35,127 bases of DNA from Trichocoleus desertorum ATA4-8-CV12 (GTDB lineage Bacteria > Cyanobacteriota > Cyanobacteriia > FACHB-46). The notes beneath the pieces were generated by a model that was given only the letters and a program-made list of their open reading frames with translations, did not search any database and was not told the DNA's origin. Within the stretch, counting starts at the first letter, position 1. Each line of letters begins with the position of its first letter. Below are positions 1 through 8,591 of this stretch, in pieces. The stretch is taken from contig JAHHIL010000056.1 of assembly GCA_019358975.1 (NCBI GenBank), positions 1-35,127 on the forward strand, written 5' to 3'. Both the position numbers and the translations under genes were made by a program.

Positions 1-1
1 A

Positions 2-100
2 GGAATCAAATTGCTGGCTGAGGAATTAGAATCCTATCTCCCCTTCTGGCAACGGTCTGAAACTTTACCCAAATGGGATATCACCATTCTTCCTGCTTGA
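2..100 (+). CDS. C-terminal end of an unidentified protein (partial)
   Basis: An open frame enters the window and ends at TGA 98-100. The 32 visible residues run from GIKLLAEELE to WDITILPA and read like an ordinary soluble C-terminus, rich in Leu, Glu and Trp. I do not recognise the family. The gene would be convergent with the penicillin-binding protein gene that ends at 159. Only the short length limits this call; the frame could be open by chance. Confidence 0.4.
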   Translation, partial: GIKLLAEELESYLPFWQRSETLPKWDITILPA

Positions 101-158
101 CAGGGGTGTTATTTATTTGCAACCCCCCTGTAACTGCCATAACTCCTCAAAACAACTC

Positions 159-2060
159 TTAAGGCCGATCAAAATCAGAAGCAGGTCGGAAACTCTGCGC
201 AGGTACTCCCTGAAGCGCCTGCTCCATAAAATCACGCCAGATCGGAGCCACCAAGGTTCCTCCGGTTGCTCCATAACCTAGAGGCGAATAGTTGTCATTT
301 CCCACCCAAACTGCCACCGACAGCTGCGGCACATAGCCCACAAACCAAATATCCCGCTCGGAAGAAGTGGTGCCTGTCTTACCAGCAGCAGGTCGGCCTA
401 GACGGGCCGCTGTCCCCGTTCCTCGCTCAACGACCCCCTGCAACACACTATTGAGAGAGGCTGCGGCCCAAGGATCAAGCACCAACTGGGGCTTAGGAGT
501 ATTGTCTAACAGCAAATTGCCGCCACTATCCGTAACTTGGGCAATAAAAGTGGTCTCGGAATGCCAACCATTATTAGCAAAGGTGGCATAAGAACCCGCC
601 ATTTCTAGAGGGGTCAAGTCAACCGAACCCAGGGGTAAAGAAACCACAGGCTCCATTGGACTCTTAATCCCTAATGTCCGACAAATTTCAATTACCTTAT
701 TCAGGCCAATCTCCTGGCCCAGCTTCACTGCTGGAATATTTCGTGACATTTCCAACGCGCGACGGATACTCATCGCCCCGGCAAAGGTGCCATCGTAGTT
801 CTGGGGTGAATAGTATTCGTAGCCATCTGGATAGCTGACAGGCGAGTCATAAACGGTCGAGTCAGGGCCATATTTGCCAGAGGCTAAGGCAGCATAGTAA
901 ACAAATGGTTTGAACGCAGAACCTGGCTGTCTCAGGGCTTGCACTGCCCGATTGTACTGGCTCTTCTTGTAATCGACCCCACCCACCATCGCTTTGACGA
1001 AGTGAGTCCTAGGGTCAACCGCGACTAGCGCCATCTGATCGGCGAGGTAGGAGAGACGATAGTGCCCACGAGTGACTGTGTCCTCAGCAATTCGCTGAAG
1101 CTTGGTGTCAATCGTAGTCTGCACCCGCATGCCACCCTTGATCACCGCATCCCGCCCAAAGCGTTTGGTCAATTCTTGAACCACAGCCTCAGTTACATAA
1201 GGCATATTGCTGGATTGGAAAGAGGTAATCTGTCCTAACTTCAGCGGTTGCTTACGGGCGGCTTCTTCCTCTTGAGGAGTAATCCATTGCAAATCTCGCA
1301 TGCGGCGTAGCACAGTCAGTTGGCGCTGCTTGGCCAGCTTGTAGTTAACAAAGGGACTGTAGTTTTCTGGAGCCTGAATTAACCCTGCCATCATGGCGGA
1401 TTCGGCCAGGTTTAGCTCAGAAGCATGCTTGCCAAAATAGCTTTCGGAGGCAGTTTCAATCCCATAGGTGTTATGGCCCCAATAAACCTGATTCAAGTAC
1501 ATTTCTAGAATCTGGTCTTTGCCCAAGATCTGCTCCAGCCGTAGAGCTAGCACTCCCTCTGCCACTTTGCGGCTAAAAGCCCGTTTGGGAGATAGAAACA
1601 GGTTTTTGACCAACTGCATGGTCAAGGTAGAGCCCCCTTCAACGGTTCTGCCCTGCTCCAAGTTAGCCATGAAGGCCCGCACTACCCCGATGGGGTTGAT
1701 ACCGTGGTGTGAGTAGAAGTGACTGTCTTCAATTGCGATGACAGCTCGCTTTAATTCTGGAGAAACTTTGTCTAAGGGGACAACTTCTCGGTTCGCTTCT
1801 CCATGAATACTGGACAGCAGCTTGCCCTTAATGTCATAGATGTGGGTAGTTTCGGTGGGAACATAGCTACGAAGGACACGTACGTCGGGTAGGTTGCGGA
1901 AGCTAATCGCTAAACCAACCAACCCTCCAGCTAGCACAGAGCTGGATAACATCGTGATCCCTAGGAGGGTTCCGCCCGTAACTTTGGCCACTGCCTGCAC
2001 AAAGTGCAACGCAGGTGCTGGGTGGGTCGATGGCTTCTGTCCAATAGTGTTAGATGACAC
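159..2060 (-). CDS. Class A penicillin-binding protein (PBP1A-like glycosyltransferase/transpeptidase)
   Basis: Bifunctional peptidoglycan synthase that polymerises lipid II glycan strands and cross-links their peptides on the outer face of the plasma membrane. A short cytoplasmic tail is followed by one membrane anchor (about residues 27-52). The GT51 glycosyltransferase domain shows EDSHFYSHHG with the catalytic Glu at about 111, and the GGSTLTMQL motif. The transpeptidase domain shows the serine motif SAFK (S381, K384), then SRN and KTGTT. At 633 residues it is a normal compact cyanobacterial member. The start is GTG at 2058-2060, preceded by GAGGAAG. The gene is divergent from tyrS. Which of the several cyanobacterial PBP1 paralogues it is cannot be told from sequence alone. 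Confidence 0.93.
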   Translation of the reverse strand: MSSNTIGQKPSTHPAPALHFVQAVAKVTGGTLLGITMLSSSVLAGGLVGLAISFRNLPDVRVLRSYVPTETTHIYDIKGKLLSSIHGEANREVVPLDKVSPELKRAVIAIEDSHFYSHHGINPIGVVRAFMANLEQGRTVEGGSTLTMQLVKNLFLSPKRAFSRKVAEGVLALRLEQILGKDQILEMYLNQVYWGHNTYGIETASESYFGKHASELNLAESAMMAGLIQAPENYSPFVNYKLAKQRQLTVLRRMRDLQWITPQEEEAARKQPLKLGQITSFQSSNMPYVTEAVVQELTKRFGRDAVIKGGMRVQTTIDTKLQRIAEDTVTRGHYRLSYLADQMALVAVDPRTHFVKAMVGGVDYKKSQYNRAVQALRQPGSAFKPFVYYAALASGKYGPDSTVYDSPVSYPDGYEYYSPQNYDGTFAGAMSIRRALEMSRNIPAVKLGQEIGLNKVIEICRTLGIKSPMEPVVSLPLGSVDLTPLEMAGSYATFANNGWHSETTFIAQVTDSGGNLLLDNTPKPQLVLDPWAAASLNSVLQGVVERGTGTAARLGRPAAGKTGTTSSERDIWFVGYVPQLSVAVWVGNDNYSPLGYGATGGTLVAPIWRDFMEQALQGVPAQSFRPASDFDRP

Positions 2061-2482
2061 GGCGATTTCACTTCCTCAACACAAAAGGCATTATTTAAGA
2101 TCAAGCATTCCGAAGCGGGGGCTTCCGGAGAATTTTACGGCGATCGCCCTGCTGCGATCTGATAGATCCTGTAGATTTTGGCGCAGAATTAGCAGGTTCA
2201 ACAATCTGTTCAACTATCTTAGGTGAGACGATCAAAGCAAATAAGGAATAGATTAGCCTCAATCTTCAGATTGAGAAGGGTGAATCAAGTTTCAAGATTA
2301 GGGTTGAGCTGCTACAGGTATTTCTGAAATCTTGGCAATATAGTAGTCTGACTGTTGAGCGTTTGCCATATAGACTGTCTGAGCACTGAGTCTGCACCAG
2401 TTTGCCCAAATTTAGATTTTTCGTATCTCTAGGCCATTCATTACCAGTGAGTTTAGCGAACCCCGTTGCCACATTGCAAAAT
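2061..2482. promoter_or_regulatory. Divergent intergenic region between the PBP gene and tyrS
   Basis: About 420 bases without a convincing gene; it must hold the divergent promoters. A small inverted repeat with an 8-bp stem and 2-base loop lies at 2258-2275 (CTCAATCTTCAGATTGAG). I saw no clear -35/-10 pair, riboswitch or T-box-like element. The tyrS frame stays open upstream to 2402, but the extra 27 residues do not resemble a TyrRS N-terminus. Confidence 0.35.
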
Positions 2483-3715
2483 ATGACCTCTTTTGAAGCA
2501 TCTCGCGTTGAGCCTAGCCTCGCATGGCTATATCGGGGGACGAATGAAATATTCCCGAATCGAGCTGACAGCAAGGACCCAGATGAAAACTTAGTTCAAC
2601 GCCTAACCCAAGCGGACAGGCCACTGCGGATTAAGTTTGGTATCGACCCAACGGGAGCCGAGGTTCATCTAGGGCACAGCATTCCTATACGAAAGCTGCG
2701 AGCCTTCCAGGATGCTGGGCACACCGCTGTTTTGATTATCGGGGATTTCACCGCTCAAATTGGTGATCCGACAGGCAAGTCTGAGGTGCGCCGACAGTTA
2801 ACGGCAGCAGACGTAGCTCAAAACGCTCAAACTTATTTCGATCAAGTTCGACCCATTCTCGACTTTGACACACCGGGTCGCTTAGAGATTCGCTACAACT
2901 CGGAGTGGCTTGCCAAGCTAGATTTGTCGAAGATTTTGGACTTGCTCTCAACCATGACGGTGGGGCAAATGCTGGCCAAAGAAGGCTTTGCCGAACGTTA
3001 CGAACGGGGTAATCCGATTTATCTGCATGAATTCCTCTATCCCTTGATGCAGGGCTACGACTCGGTAGCGGTGCAATCAGATGTGGAGCTAGGTGGCACC
3101 GATCAGAAATTCAATATTGCCGTAGGTCGGGACTTGCAGCGCCACTTTGGCCAAACGCCTCAGTTTGGTTTGTTAATGCCGATTTTGATTGGGACTGATG
3201 GGGCGCAGAAGATGTCTAAGTCTTTGGGCAACTACATTGGCTTGCTCGAAGACCCCCTGACTATGTACTCGAAGCTAGAAAAAGTACCGGATGCGCTGTT
3301 GCCTCAGTACTTAGAACTGCTGACCGATCGCTCCTTAGACGAGCTGCCCGAAAATCCGCGCGATCGCCAGAAGCATTTAGCCCTAGATGTCGTGGGACAG
3401 TACCACGGATCAGAAGCCGCCCTTGCCGCTCAAAAAGCTGCTTTAGATTTGATTGGGGGAGGCACCGCTCAAGGGAATGCGGTTCGTGAGTTTTCTTTAG
3501 CAGACATCCAGTTTCCCGCTAAGCTGTTCTATTTAGTCAGTGCCAGCGGTCTCTGCAAAACTAGCTCGGAAGCGAGGCGGCAAATTCAGGGAGGGGCTGT
3601 GAGGTTAGAGGGCGATCGCTTGGATCAAGCAGACCTCACCTTCGACTCAGCCGACGAGTTGCACGGACGGGTGCTACAGCTCGGTAAAAAGAACTTTGTC
3701 CGTCTCGTACCGTGA
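2483..3715 (+). CDS. tyrS: Tyrosyl-tRNA synthetase
   Basis: Charges tRNA-Tyr with tyrosine in the cytoplasm. It is a class I synthetase with the HIGH-type motif HLGH at residues 62-65 and KMSKS at 243-247, the tyrosine-pocket stretch [15 protein letters not shown], and a C-terminal S4-type RNA-binding domain from about residue 345 ([15 protein letters not shown]). I chose ATG 2483 because [10 protein letters not shown] leads directly into the conserved [11 protein letters not shown]. This gives 410 residues, usual for the family. The frame is open upstream to 2402, so a longer start is formally possible. It is followed after 6 bases by pyrF, so the two are probably co-transcribed. Confidence 0.95.
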   Translation: MTSFEASRVEPSLAWLYRGTNEIFPNRADSKDPDENLVQRLTQADRPLRIKFGIDPTGAEVHLGHSIPIRKLRAFQDAGHTAVLIIGDFTAQIGDPTGKSEVRRQLTAADVAQNAQTYFDQVRPILDFDTPGRLEIRYNSEWLAKLDLSKILDLLSTMTVGQMLAKEGFAERYERGNPIYLHEFLYPLMQGYDSVAVQSDVELGGTDQKFNIAVGRDLQRHFGQTPQFGLLMPILIGTDGAQKMSKSLGNYIGLLEDPLTMYSKLEKVPDALLPQYLELLTDRSLDELPENPRDRQKHLALDVVGQYHGSEAALAAQKAALDLIGGGTAQGNAVREFSLADIQFPAKLFYLVSASGLCKTSSEARRQIQGGAVRLEGDRLDQADLTFDSADELHGRVLQLGKKNFVRLVP

Positions 3716-3721
3716 GGACGC

Positions 3722-4441
3722 ATGTCAGTTTCAGAACGAATTATTGTGCCCCTAGATGTGCCCACCGAGGCAGAGGCGATCGCGCTCGTGGATCGCTTGC
3801 CCCAGGTCAGTTTCTGGAAGGTGGGCTTGGAGCTTTTTGTCAGTAGTGGCCCAGTCATCCTCACTGCCCTCAAAGAGCGAGAAAAACGCATCTTTTTAGA
3901 CCTAAAGCTGCACGACATCCCCAATACAATGGCAGGAGCTTGTCGAGCCGCCGCTAAGTATGGCGTAGATTTGCTCACAGTCCATGCCACAGCCGGGAAG
4001 ACAGCGCTAGAGGCATCTCAAGCGGCGGCTGAAGCAGGAGCGATCGCAGCGGAACTCCCTGAACCCAAATTGATTGCAGTTACTCTTCTGACCAGCCTCT
4101 CATCTCGGATGCTAGCCTTTGAGCTAAAGGTGCCTTTAGAGCTGCCAGAATATGCCTTACAGATGGCTCTACTAGCCCAAGAGAGCGGCTTAGCAGGAGC
4201 GGTTTGTTCTCCTCAAGAAGCTGAACAACTACGGCAAACGTGCGGTGATGACTTTCTCTTAGTCTGCCCTGGGGTACGTCCGACTTGGGCAGAAGCAGGG
4301 GATCAAAAAAGAGCCATGACCCCAGCCGAAGCTTTACAGGCAGGAGCTAGCTACCTAGTGATTGGTCGTCCGATTACGGCTGCTCCTGACCCAGAAGCCG
4401 CCTTTACCCGAATTTGTGATGAGTTGGCGGGCGTAGCGTGA
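3722..4441 (+). CDS. pyrF: Orotidine 5'-phosphate decarboxylase
   Basis: Last step of de novo UMP synthesis: decarboxylates OMP. It is a group I TIM-barrel enzyme of 239 residues with the catalytic Asp-Lys-Asp array in DLKLHD (D60, K62, D65) and the phosphate-binding end VIGRPIT near the C-terminus. The start ATG at 3722 lies 6 bases after the tyrS stop, with GAGGACGC just upstream. The stop TGA 4439-4441 overlaps the Shine-Dalgarno sequence of the next gene, so translation is probably coupled. Confidence 0.96.
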   Translation: MSVSERIIVPLDVPTEAEAIALVDRLPQVSFWKVGLELFVSSGPVILTALKEREKRIFLDLKLHDIPNTMAGACRAAAKYGVDLLTVHATAGKTALEASQAAAEAGAIAAELPEPKLIAVTLLTSLSSRMLAFELKVPLELPEYALQMALLAQESGLAGAVCSPQEAEQLRQTCGDDFLLVCPGVRPTWAEAGDQKRAMTPAEALQAGASYLVIGRPITAAPDPEAAFTRICDELAGVA

Positions 4442-4453
4442 GGAGAAACGTAG

Positions 4454-5074
4454 ATGCGGTCATGGAGCATTGCTAAGTTAGCCATCCCGATTCTCTGTGG
4501 ATTTAATCTTCAGCTAGGAGCGATCGCGGCTACTGAGCCTCCAAGCTTACCCCCTCCGAGTTTCCCCGTAGAACAGCGCCCTTCAGGTTCCATCACACTC
4601 CCTAGACGTACAGCTTGCCCAAGCGAATTCCAGCCCCTAGTGGCCTTGCTCTTGCGGGACTTACCTGGTTATATGAACCGATTCCACCATCGGCTCATGC
4701 GGCGCGATCGCTCGACGAACTCACCCACCTATGTACTCCTCACCAGCCCTCCAGATTTTGAACCCTTGACCTTGGGGCCTGGGGCATACCAACCAACTTC
4801 TCCACCAGATGCTGAAGGAGTCCACCAAGTTTTTTTCACAACCCTAGAGCGTCAGTACACAGCCGGAAAAGCCGTCCAGCTACAAGGTTATCACTGGGTT
4901 TTTTTGACCCAAACTGTCAGCGGTTGGCGCTTAGCCATGATGTTTTCCCACTTTGGCCCCTATCCTGCTACTCGCCCGCCCTCGCCCCCAGAAAACAGTA
5001 GCCAAGGCATTACAGGCCAAGCAATCCGCACCTGGCTGCGAGACTGCCGCGCTGGATACATTCGGCCCTTATAG
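4454..5074 (+). CDS. Secreted hypothetical protein downstream of pyrF
   Basis: A 206-residue protein that I do not assign to a named family. The N-terminus is a good Sec signal peptide: MRSWSIAK, a hydrophobic stretch IPILCGFNLQLGAIA, and probable cleavage after ALA-like GAIAA near residue 26. A Pro-rich segment follows (LPPPSFPVEQRP). The mature part holds Cys residues at about 55 and 198 (TACPSEF, RDCRAGY), which could pair in the periplasm. AGGAG lies 8 bases before ATG 4454 and directly at the pyrF stop, so it is the third gene of the tyrS operon. It ends 30 bases from the convergent glycosylase gene. Confidence 0.75.
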   Translation: MRSWSIAKLAIPILCGFNLQLGAIAATEPPSLPPPSFPVEQRPSGSITLPRRTACPSEFQPLVALLLRDLPGYMNRFHHRLMRRDRSTNSPTYVLLTSPPDFEPLTLGPGAYQPTSPPDAEGVHQVFFTTLERQYTAGKAVQLQGYHWVFLTQTVSGWRLAMMFSHFGPYPATRPPSPPENSSQGITGQAIRTWLRDCRAGYIRPL

Positions 5075-5104
5075 GCAACTTTTAGTGCCAGCCTGGACCC
5101 AGAA

Positions 5105-5815
5105 TCAGCCGACAGAGTTGCCCCGGATCTCATCAAGCTTCGTCCGAACCACTTGGACATCCTGCCACATTTGCCACTTGGGGCTTCCTGGTTCTCGCGA
5201 TGGATTTCGCAACAAATACGCAGGGTGCAGAATCGGCATACAAAGACGACCTTCCCACTCTAGCCACTGACCGCGAATCTTAGTAATACCCCGCTTATCA
5301 CCAGTCACTCCGCGAACCGCTGTGGCTCCAGTCAGCAAAATAATTTTGGGGTCCACCATCCGCACCTGCTCCATTAGGTAAGGCCGACAAGCTTCTGTCT
5401 CATCCGGAGTTGGGGTACGGTTGCCAGGGGGACGGCACTTGACCATATTGCAAATGTAAACATCCTCATCCGTAGTCAAACGGACCGATGCCAAAATCTT
5501 TTCGAGGAGTTGTCCAGCCCGCCCGACAAAAGGCAACCCTGTCTCGTCTTCGTTTTGTCCAGGCCCTTCTCCGATAATCATGATGGGCGCTTGTAAATTG
5601 CCCCGTCCCACGACTGCATGGGTACGGCTAGCGCCTAAATCGCAGCGCTGGCATTGATTACAATGGACAGCCATTTGCTCCATCGAGCTGTAAATACCCG
5701 CAGGAATCGGTACTTTGGCACTAGTGGGGATCAGATCGGGGTCAAAGTCCGCAGGTGCAGGAGCTGCGGGAAGACCTGAAACATCAAAAAGGCTAATTTG
5801 TTCTTCGCTGGACAT
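5105..5815 (-). CDS. Family 4 uracil-DNA glycosylase (4Fe-4S)
   Basis: Removes uracil from DNA to start base-excision repair. The signature GEGPGQNEDETGLPFVG (about 82-98) is the family 4/5 active-site loop, and HPAYLL near residue 200 is the second motif. Cysteines C55 and C58 (QCQRC), C127 (KCRPP) and C143 (EACRPYL) fit the four ligands of the family 4 iron-sulphur cluster. I start at ATG 5815 (MSSEEQISLF), giving 236 residues; the open frame to 5920 adds 35 residues without family resemblance. Members are often annotated as SPO1 DNA polymerase-related proteins. Convergent with the secreted protein gene. Confidence 0.92.
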   Translation of the reverse strand: MSSEEQISLFDVSGLPAAPAPADFDPDLIPTSAKVPIPAGIYSSMEQMAVHCNQCQRCDLGASRTHAVVGRGNLQAPIMIIGEGPGQNEDETGLPFVGRAGQLLEKILASVRLTTDEDVYICNMVKCRPPGNRTPTPDETEACRPYLMEQVRMVDPKIILLTGATAVRGVTGDKRGITKIRGQWLEWEGRLCMPILHPAYLLRNPSREPGSPKWQMWQDVQVVRTKLDEIRGNSVG

Positions 5816-6059
5816 GAATTTTGACGGCAGATGTATCAGAGTTTTCCTACCCAAAGTATCAGGATGGAAAAAATTGGTCAGCAAACTCAATTCGCTAAGA
5901 TTTATAAATTCTAGAACCAATTCCCCACGCTTGAGCGCTATCGCTAGATGGAATGTCGAGCTTTAGCGTTATGTGAATCACTTGTAGCCAACTCTTGTAG
6001 CCAACCAGTTAAATCAGTCAAGATAGGGGCAACGTTATTGCTGAGCGCTGGAGGGATAA

Positions 6060-6764
6060 ATGCTACCTTCTCCGCTATTTCGCGATCGCGAAGCAGCTGG
6101 TCAAGAACTAGCCCTGGCAGTTTTCGAGGAATTTACCCGACTAACAGCAGCAACCAATCCAGACTGGCAACCTTTAGCCACTGCTCAACCCATCGTTTAC
6201 GGGTTACCTCGCGGTGGAATTCCAGTCGCCGCTGCGATCGCCGAGAAATTAAACTGCCCTTTTGACGTAGTCATTGCCAAGAAAATCACTCGTCCCGAAG
6301 ATCCGGAGCTAGCCATTGGAGCCATTGCCACCACAGGAGAAGTTCTGTGGACTCAGCCTCAACCTTGGCATCTTCACCGCACCAAAATTTATCAAGCCGC
6401 CTTGCAAGCAACGCTAGAGAAAGCTCAACTGCAACTCACTCAGTTTTCCTCCATCCGTCCCCAGACCGAACCAGAAGGAGCGATCACCATCCTAGTAGAT
6501 GACGGTATCGCCACAGGCATGACCATCGCTGTTGCGGCTCAAGCTCTGCGCCAACAGAAACCCGCCCAAATTTGGATTTGTGCCCCAGTTGCCCCCTTAG
6601 AACTTGTAGAATGGCTCCGCCAATGGAGCGATCGCCTCATCCTCCTTGCCACCCCCCCAGACTTCTCCAGCGTCAGCCGTTTCTACCAAAATTTTCCTCA
6701 AGTAGAGTTAGGCGAAGCCCTAACCTACCTGCAAAACCAATCCCACATCATTCGCTCTCCATAG
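6060..6764 (+). CDS. Phosphoribosyltransferase family protein
   Basis: A 234-residue type I phosphoribosyltransferase-like protein. The PRPP-binding loop is seen as ILVDDGIATGMT (about residues 146-157) and the pyrophosphate loop as GLPRGGIPVA (about 48-57), with DVVIAKKITRP between them. This resembles the predicted phosphoribosyltransferases found near erythromycin esterase and dienelactone hydrolase genes in other bacteria, not hpt or apt. The substrate is unknown. ATG 6060 has a strong GGAGGG 8 bases upstream. The leader carries two copies of a 13-base unit (5981-5993 and 5994-6006, 12 of 13 identical). The gene stands alone. Confidence 0.85.
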   Translation: MLPSPLFRDREAAGQELALAVFEEFTRLTAATNPDWQPLATAQPIVYGLPRGGIPVAAAIAEKLNCPFDVVIAKKITRPEDPELAIGAIATTGEVLWTQPQPWHLHRTKIYQAALQATLEKAQLQLTQFSSIRPQTEPEGAITILVDDGIATGMTIAVAAQALRQQKPAQIWICAPVAPLELVEWLRQWSDRLILLATPPDFSSVSRFYQNFPQVELGEALTYLQNQSHIIRSP

Positions 6765-6794
6765 AACTAGACCTAACCGCCAAGCAGCTAAAAA

Positions 6795-6862
6795 CCTTTC
6801 TGGAGGAGGTCTGGAGGACGCAGCCGTCCTTCAGCGGGGGTTTGGGGGCGAGTGCCCCCAAG
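6795..6862. repeat. 68-bp dispersed two-hairpin repeat, copy A
   Basis: Matches 33319-33386 at 64 of 68 bases in the same orientation. It contains two perfect stem-loops: GGACG-CAGC-CGTCC and GGGGGC-GAGT-GCCCCC. It lies 30 bases after the phosphoribosyltransferase stop, in a G-rich intergenic stretch. It behaves like a REP-type extragenic palindrome; it could act as a terminator or mRNA end for the upstream gene. Confidence 0.85.
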
Positions 6863-6884
6863 CTCTTGGTTCTACCAGGAACCT

Positions 6885-6989
6885 ATGAAAAAAACCATCA
6901 AAACTCCCACCCCAGGGCAGGTAGCCAAATTAAAACAGTTAGACTATTCTACGGTCAGTTCTGGAACGCTTAACTCAAACCAGGTTTAA
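6885..6989 (+). CDS. Candidate 34-residue small protein
   Basis: ATG 6885 to TAA 6987-6989 encodes 34 residues starting MKKTIKTPTPGQ and ending TLNSNQV. AGGA lies 4 bases before the start. The composition is basic at the N-terminus with no membrane segment. I do not recognise it. It begins 22 bases after the 68-bp repeat. Chance ORFs of this length are common, so the call rests on the start context and plausible codon use only. Confidence 0.25.
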   Translation: MKKTIKTPTPGQVAKLKQLDYSTVSSGTLNSNQV

Positions 6990-7039
6990 GCCATAACTAA
7001 CCTATAACTAACTGTAGTAATCAAAGTGGTGGACAGGAG

Positions 7040-7357
7040 ATGAGACGCTGGCAATCTTGGTGGGACACCTTAGTACTGGCAAGTAGCAGTAACCCACCCC
7101 AATTTGTGGAATTATTGATGCTCCTGTTAGCGATCGCCCTCCTACTCGTATGGGGAGCCAGCGATGTAGTTTGGGGCCTTACCAAAGGCTGGCCCTACCT
7201 AGTGTTGAGTTTAAGTTACGCGATCGGAGCAGCCGTCTCCACTTTAGTGCGGGAAGCCCTCACCCCTTCCTCACAACCTCGTATTACCCAGGTCACTGCC
7301 GTCCTACTACTGATTATCAGTTGTTATAGCTTTTCAGATTTGATGCGTTACTTTTAA
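7040..7357 (+). CDS. Small membrane protein of unknown function
   Basis: 105 residues with three likely membrane segments: about 22-40 (FVELLMLLLAIALLLVWGA), 48-68 (WPYLVLSLSYAIGAAVSTLV) and 80-98 (ITQVTAVLLLIISCYSFSDL). No conserved catalytic motif is visible and I do not name a family. ATG 7040 is preceded by ACAGGAG at good spacing, which supports translation. It is convergent with the glycosyltransferase gene ending at 7395, with 37 bases between. Confidence 0.65.
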   Translation: MRRWQSWWDTLVLASSSNPPQFVELLMLLLAIALLLVWGASDVVWGLTKGWPYLVLSLSYAIGAAVSTLVREALTPSSQPRITQVTAVLLLIISCYSFSDLMRYF

Positions 7358-7394
7358 GCCTACGCAATCCGTCAACGAGCTATTTCAGCAAAAA

Positions 7395-8591
7395 CTAGCG
7401 TGTGGTTGTCGCTAAAATCTTTTGGTAAGACTGAATCATTTGTTGAGCGATCGCAGGCCAGCTATAGTGTTGCAGTGCATAGACCTTGGCTCGTTGGCCT
7501 CGACGCTGACGTTCTGCCCTATCCTTCAAGGCATCCTTGAGCAAATGGGTCAAAGCTGTCACCTCGCAAGGCCCAACCCAGCCTGCTTCTGCCTGCCGCA
7601 CTTCCTCACAGATATGCACCTGGTCTGAAATTACTACAGGTGCGCCCATTGCCATCGCTTCCGCCACCGCAATGCCAAAGTTTTCGTAGTAGGACGGTAA
7701 CACAAACAAATCAGCATTTTGCAGCAATGCAGCTTTCGTTTCTCCGGAGGCGAACCCAGTCACTGTAGTGTGGGGAGCGAGCGGGGAGGCTTGAATTTGG
7801 CTCCGAATCGCCGCTTCATAATCTGGATCTTGGGGGTTTCCACCTGCCAGGACAAAATGAAATTCGATTTTTTCTGCTAGCAAAGTTTCTAGAGCAGGCA
7901 ACAGCAGATCCAACCCCTTCTTAGGGTCAATCCGGGACATAAACAGAACGAGGGGGCGATCGCTGGGAATGCCTAACTGGGCGCGAATTGCTTCGGGGTG
8001 AGCAGACAACTCCGGTAAGCTCACACCCAGCGGCATGACTAAATCTTTAGTGGTCAGCCCGAATCGCTCGGAGATTTTGGCTTCTTGGTCACTGGTGAAG
8101 TGAATTGCTGCGGCCCCAGCCAGATTAGGCCGCTCTAGCAACGCTGCATAAATCTGCTTTAGTTGTTTTTTCTTGCGTAGATCAGCGGGATCAAGAGTTC
8201 CCAGCGGACGCAACAGATAGGGTAACTGTTGCGATCGCGCGATCGTAGCTGCCGCCGTACTCACAGGTGAAAACAAGGCATGAATATGGGCCAAGTCGAA
8301 TGAGTGAGCATGTTTAGCAAGCCATTGCAGCAAGCCCAAAGAGAATTTGTAGCGGCGGAAAGGTGAGCAGCGAAAGTAGCGGATTTGATAGCCATCTTGT
8401 TCTACAGAGCGATCGAGCGGCACTTCTAACGGAGCTTGGCCTGCATCCCCATTAGAATCTGTCGTGAGGATCGTCACCTCTACACCCTGAGCTGCTAGAG
8501 CACCGGATAAGCCCAACACCATTTGGCTTGGCCCTCCGTACACAAGTGAAATGGAAGGCACAATTTGCAAAACCCGCAGAGGCTGGTTCAC
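7395..8591 (-). CDS. hpsP: GT4 glycosyltransferase, HpsP-like
   Basis: A 398-residue retaining GT-B glycosyltransferase (family 4). The N-terminal acceptor half has the GGPSQMV loop (about 19-25). The donor half has SRIDPKKGLDLLLPA (about 220-234) and the nucleotide-sugar motif ENFGIAVAEAM with E-x7-E spacing near residue 305. It starts with GTG 8589-8591, overlapping the stop of the preceding GT gene as GTGA, so the two are translationally coupled. I assign HpsP from the gene order polymerase-GT2-GT4-GT4, which is that of the hpsL-N-O-P genes of filamentous cyanobacteria. The sugar it transfers is unknown. Confidence 0.72.
   Translation of the reverse strand: MNQPLRVLQIVPSISLVYGGPSQMVLGLSGALAAQGVEVTILTTDSNGDAGQAPLEVPLDRSVEQDGYQIRYFRCSPFRRYKFSLGLLQWLAKHAHSFDLAHIHALFSPVSTAAATIARSQQLPYLLRPLGTLDPADLRKKKQLKQIYAALLERPNLAGAAAIHFTSDQEAKISERFGLTTKDLVMPLGVSLPELSAHPEAIRAQLGIPSDRPLVLFMSRIDPKKGLDLLLPALETLLAEKIEFHFVLAGGNPQDPDYEAAIRSQIQASPLAPHTTVTGFASGETKAALLQNADLFVLPSYYENFGIAVAEAMAMGAPVVISDQVHICEEVRQAEAGWVGPCEVTALTHLLKDALKDRAERQRRGQRAKVYALQHYSWPAIAQQMIQSYQKILATTTR

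Noticed and set aside
2402-2482. Upstream extension of tyrS
   Set aside because: The 27 extra residues are not TyrRS-like; ATG 2483 fits family length.
2266-2574. Minus-strand open frame across the tyrS start
   Set aside because: Overlaps the true tyrS coding start; no family pattern or start context.
5816-5920. N-terminal extension of the uracil-DNA glycosylase
   Set aside because: The 35 residues do not look like the family, and MSSEEQISLF is a common N-terminus type for cyanobacterial members.
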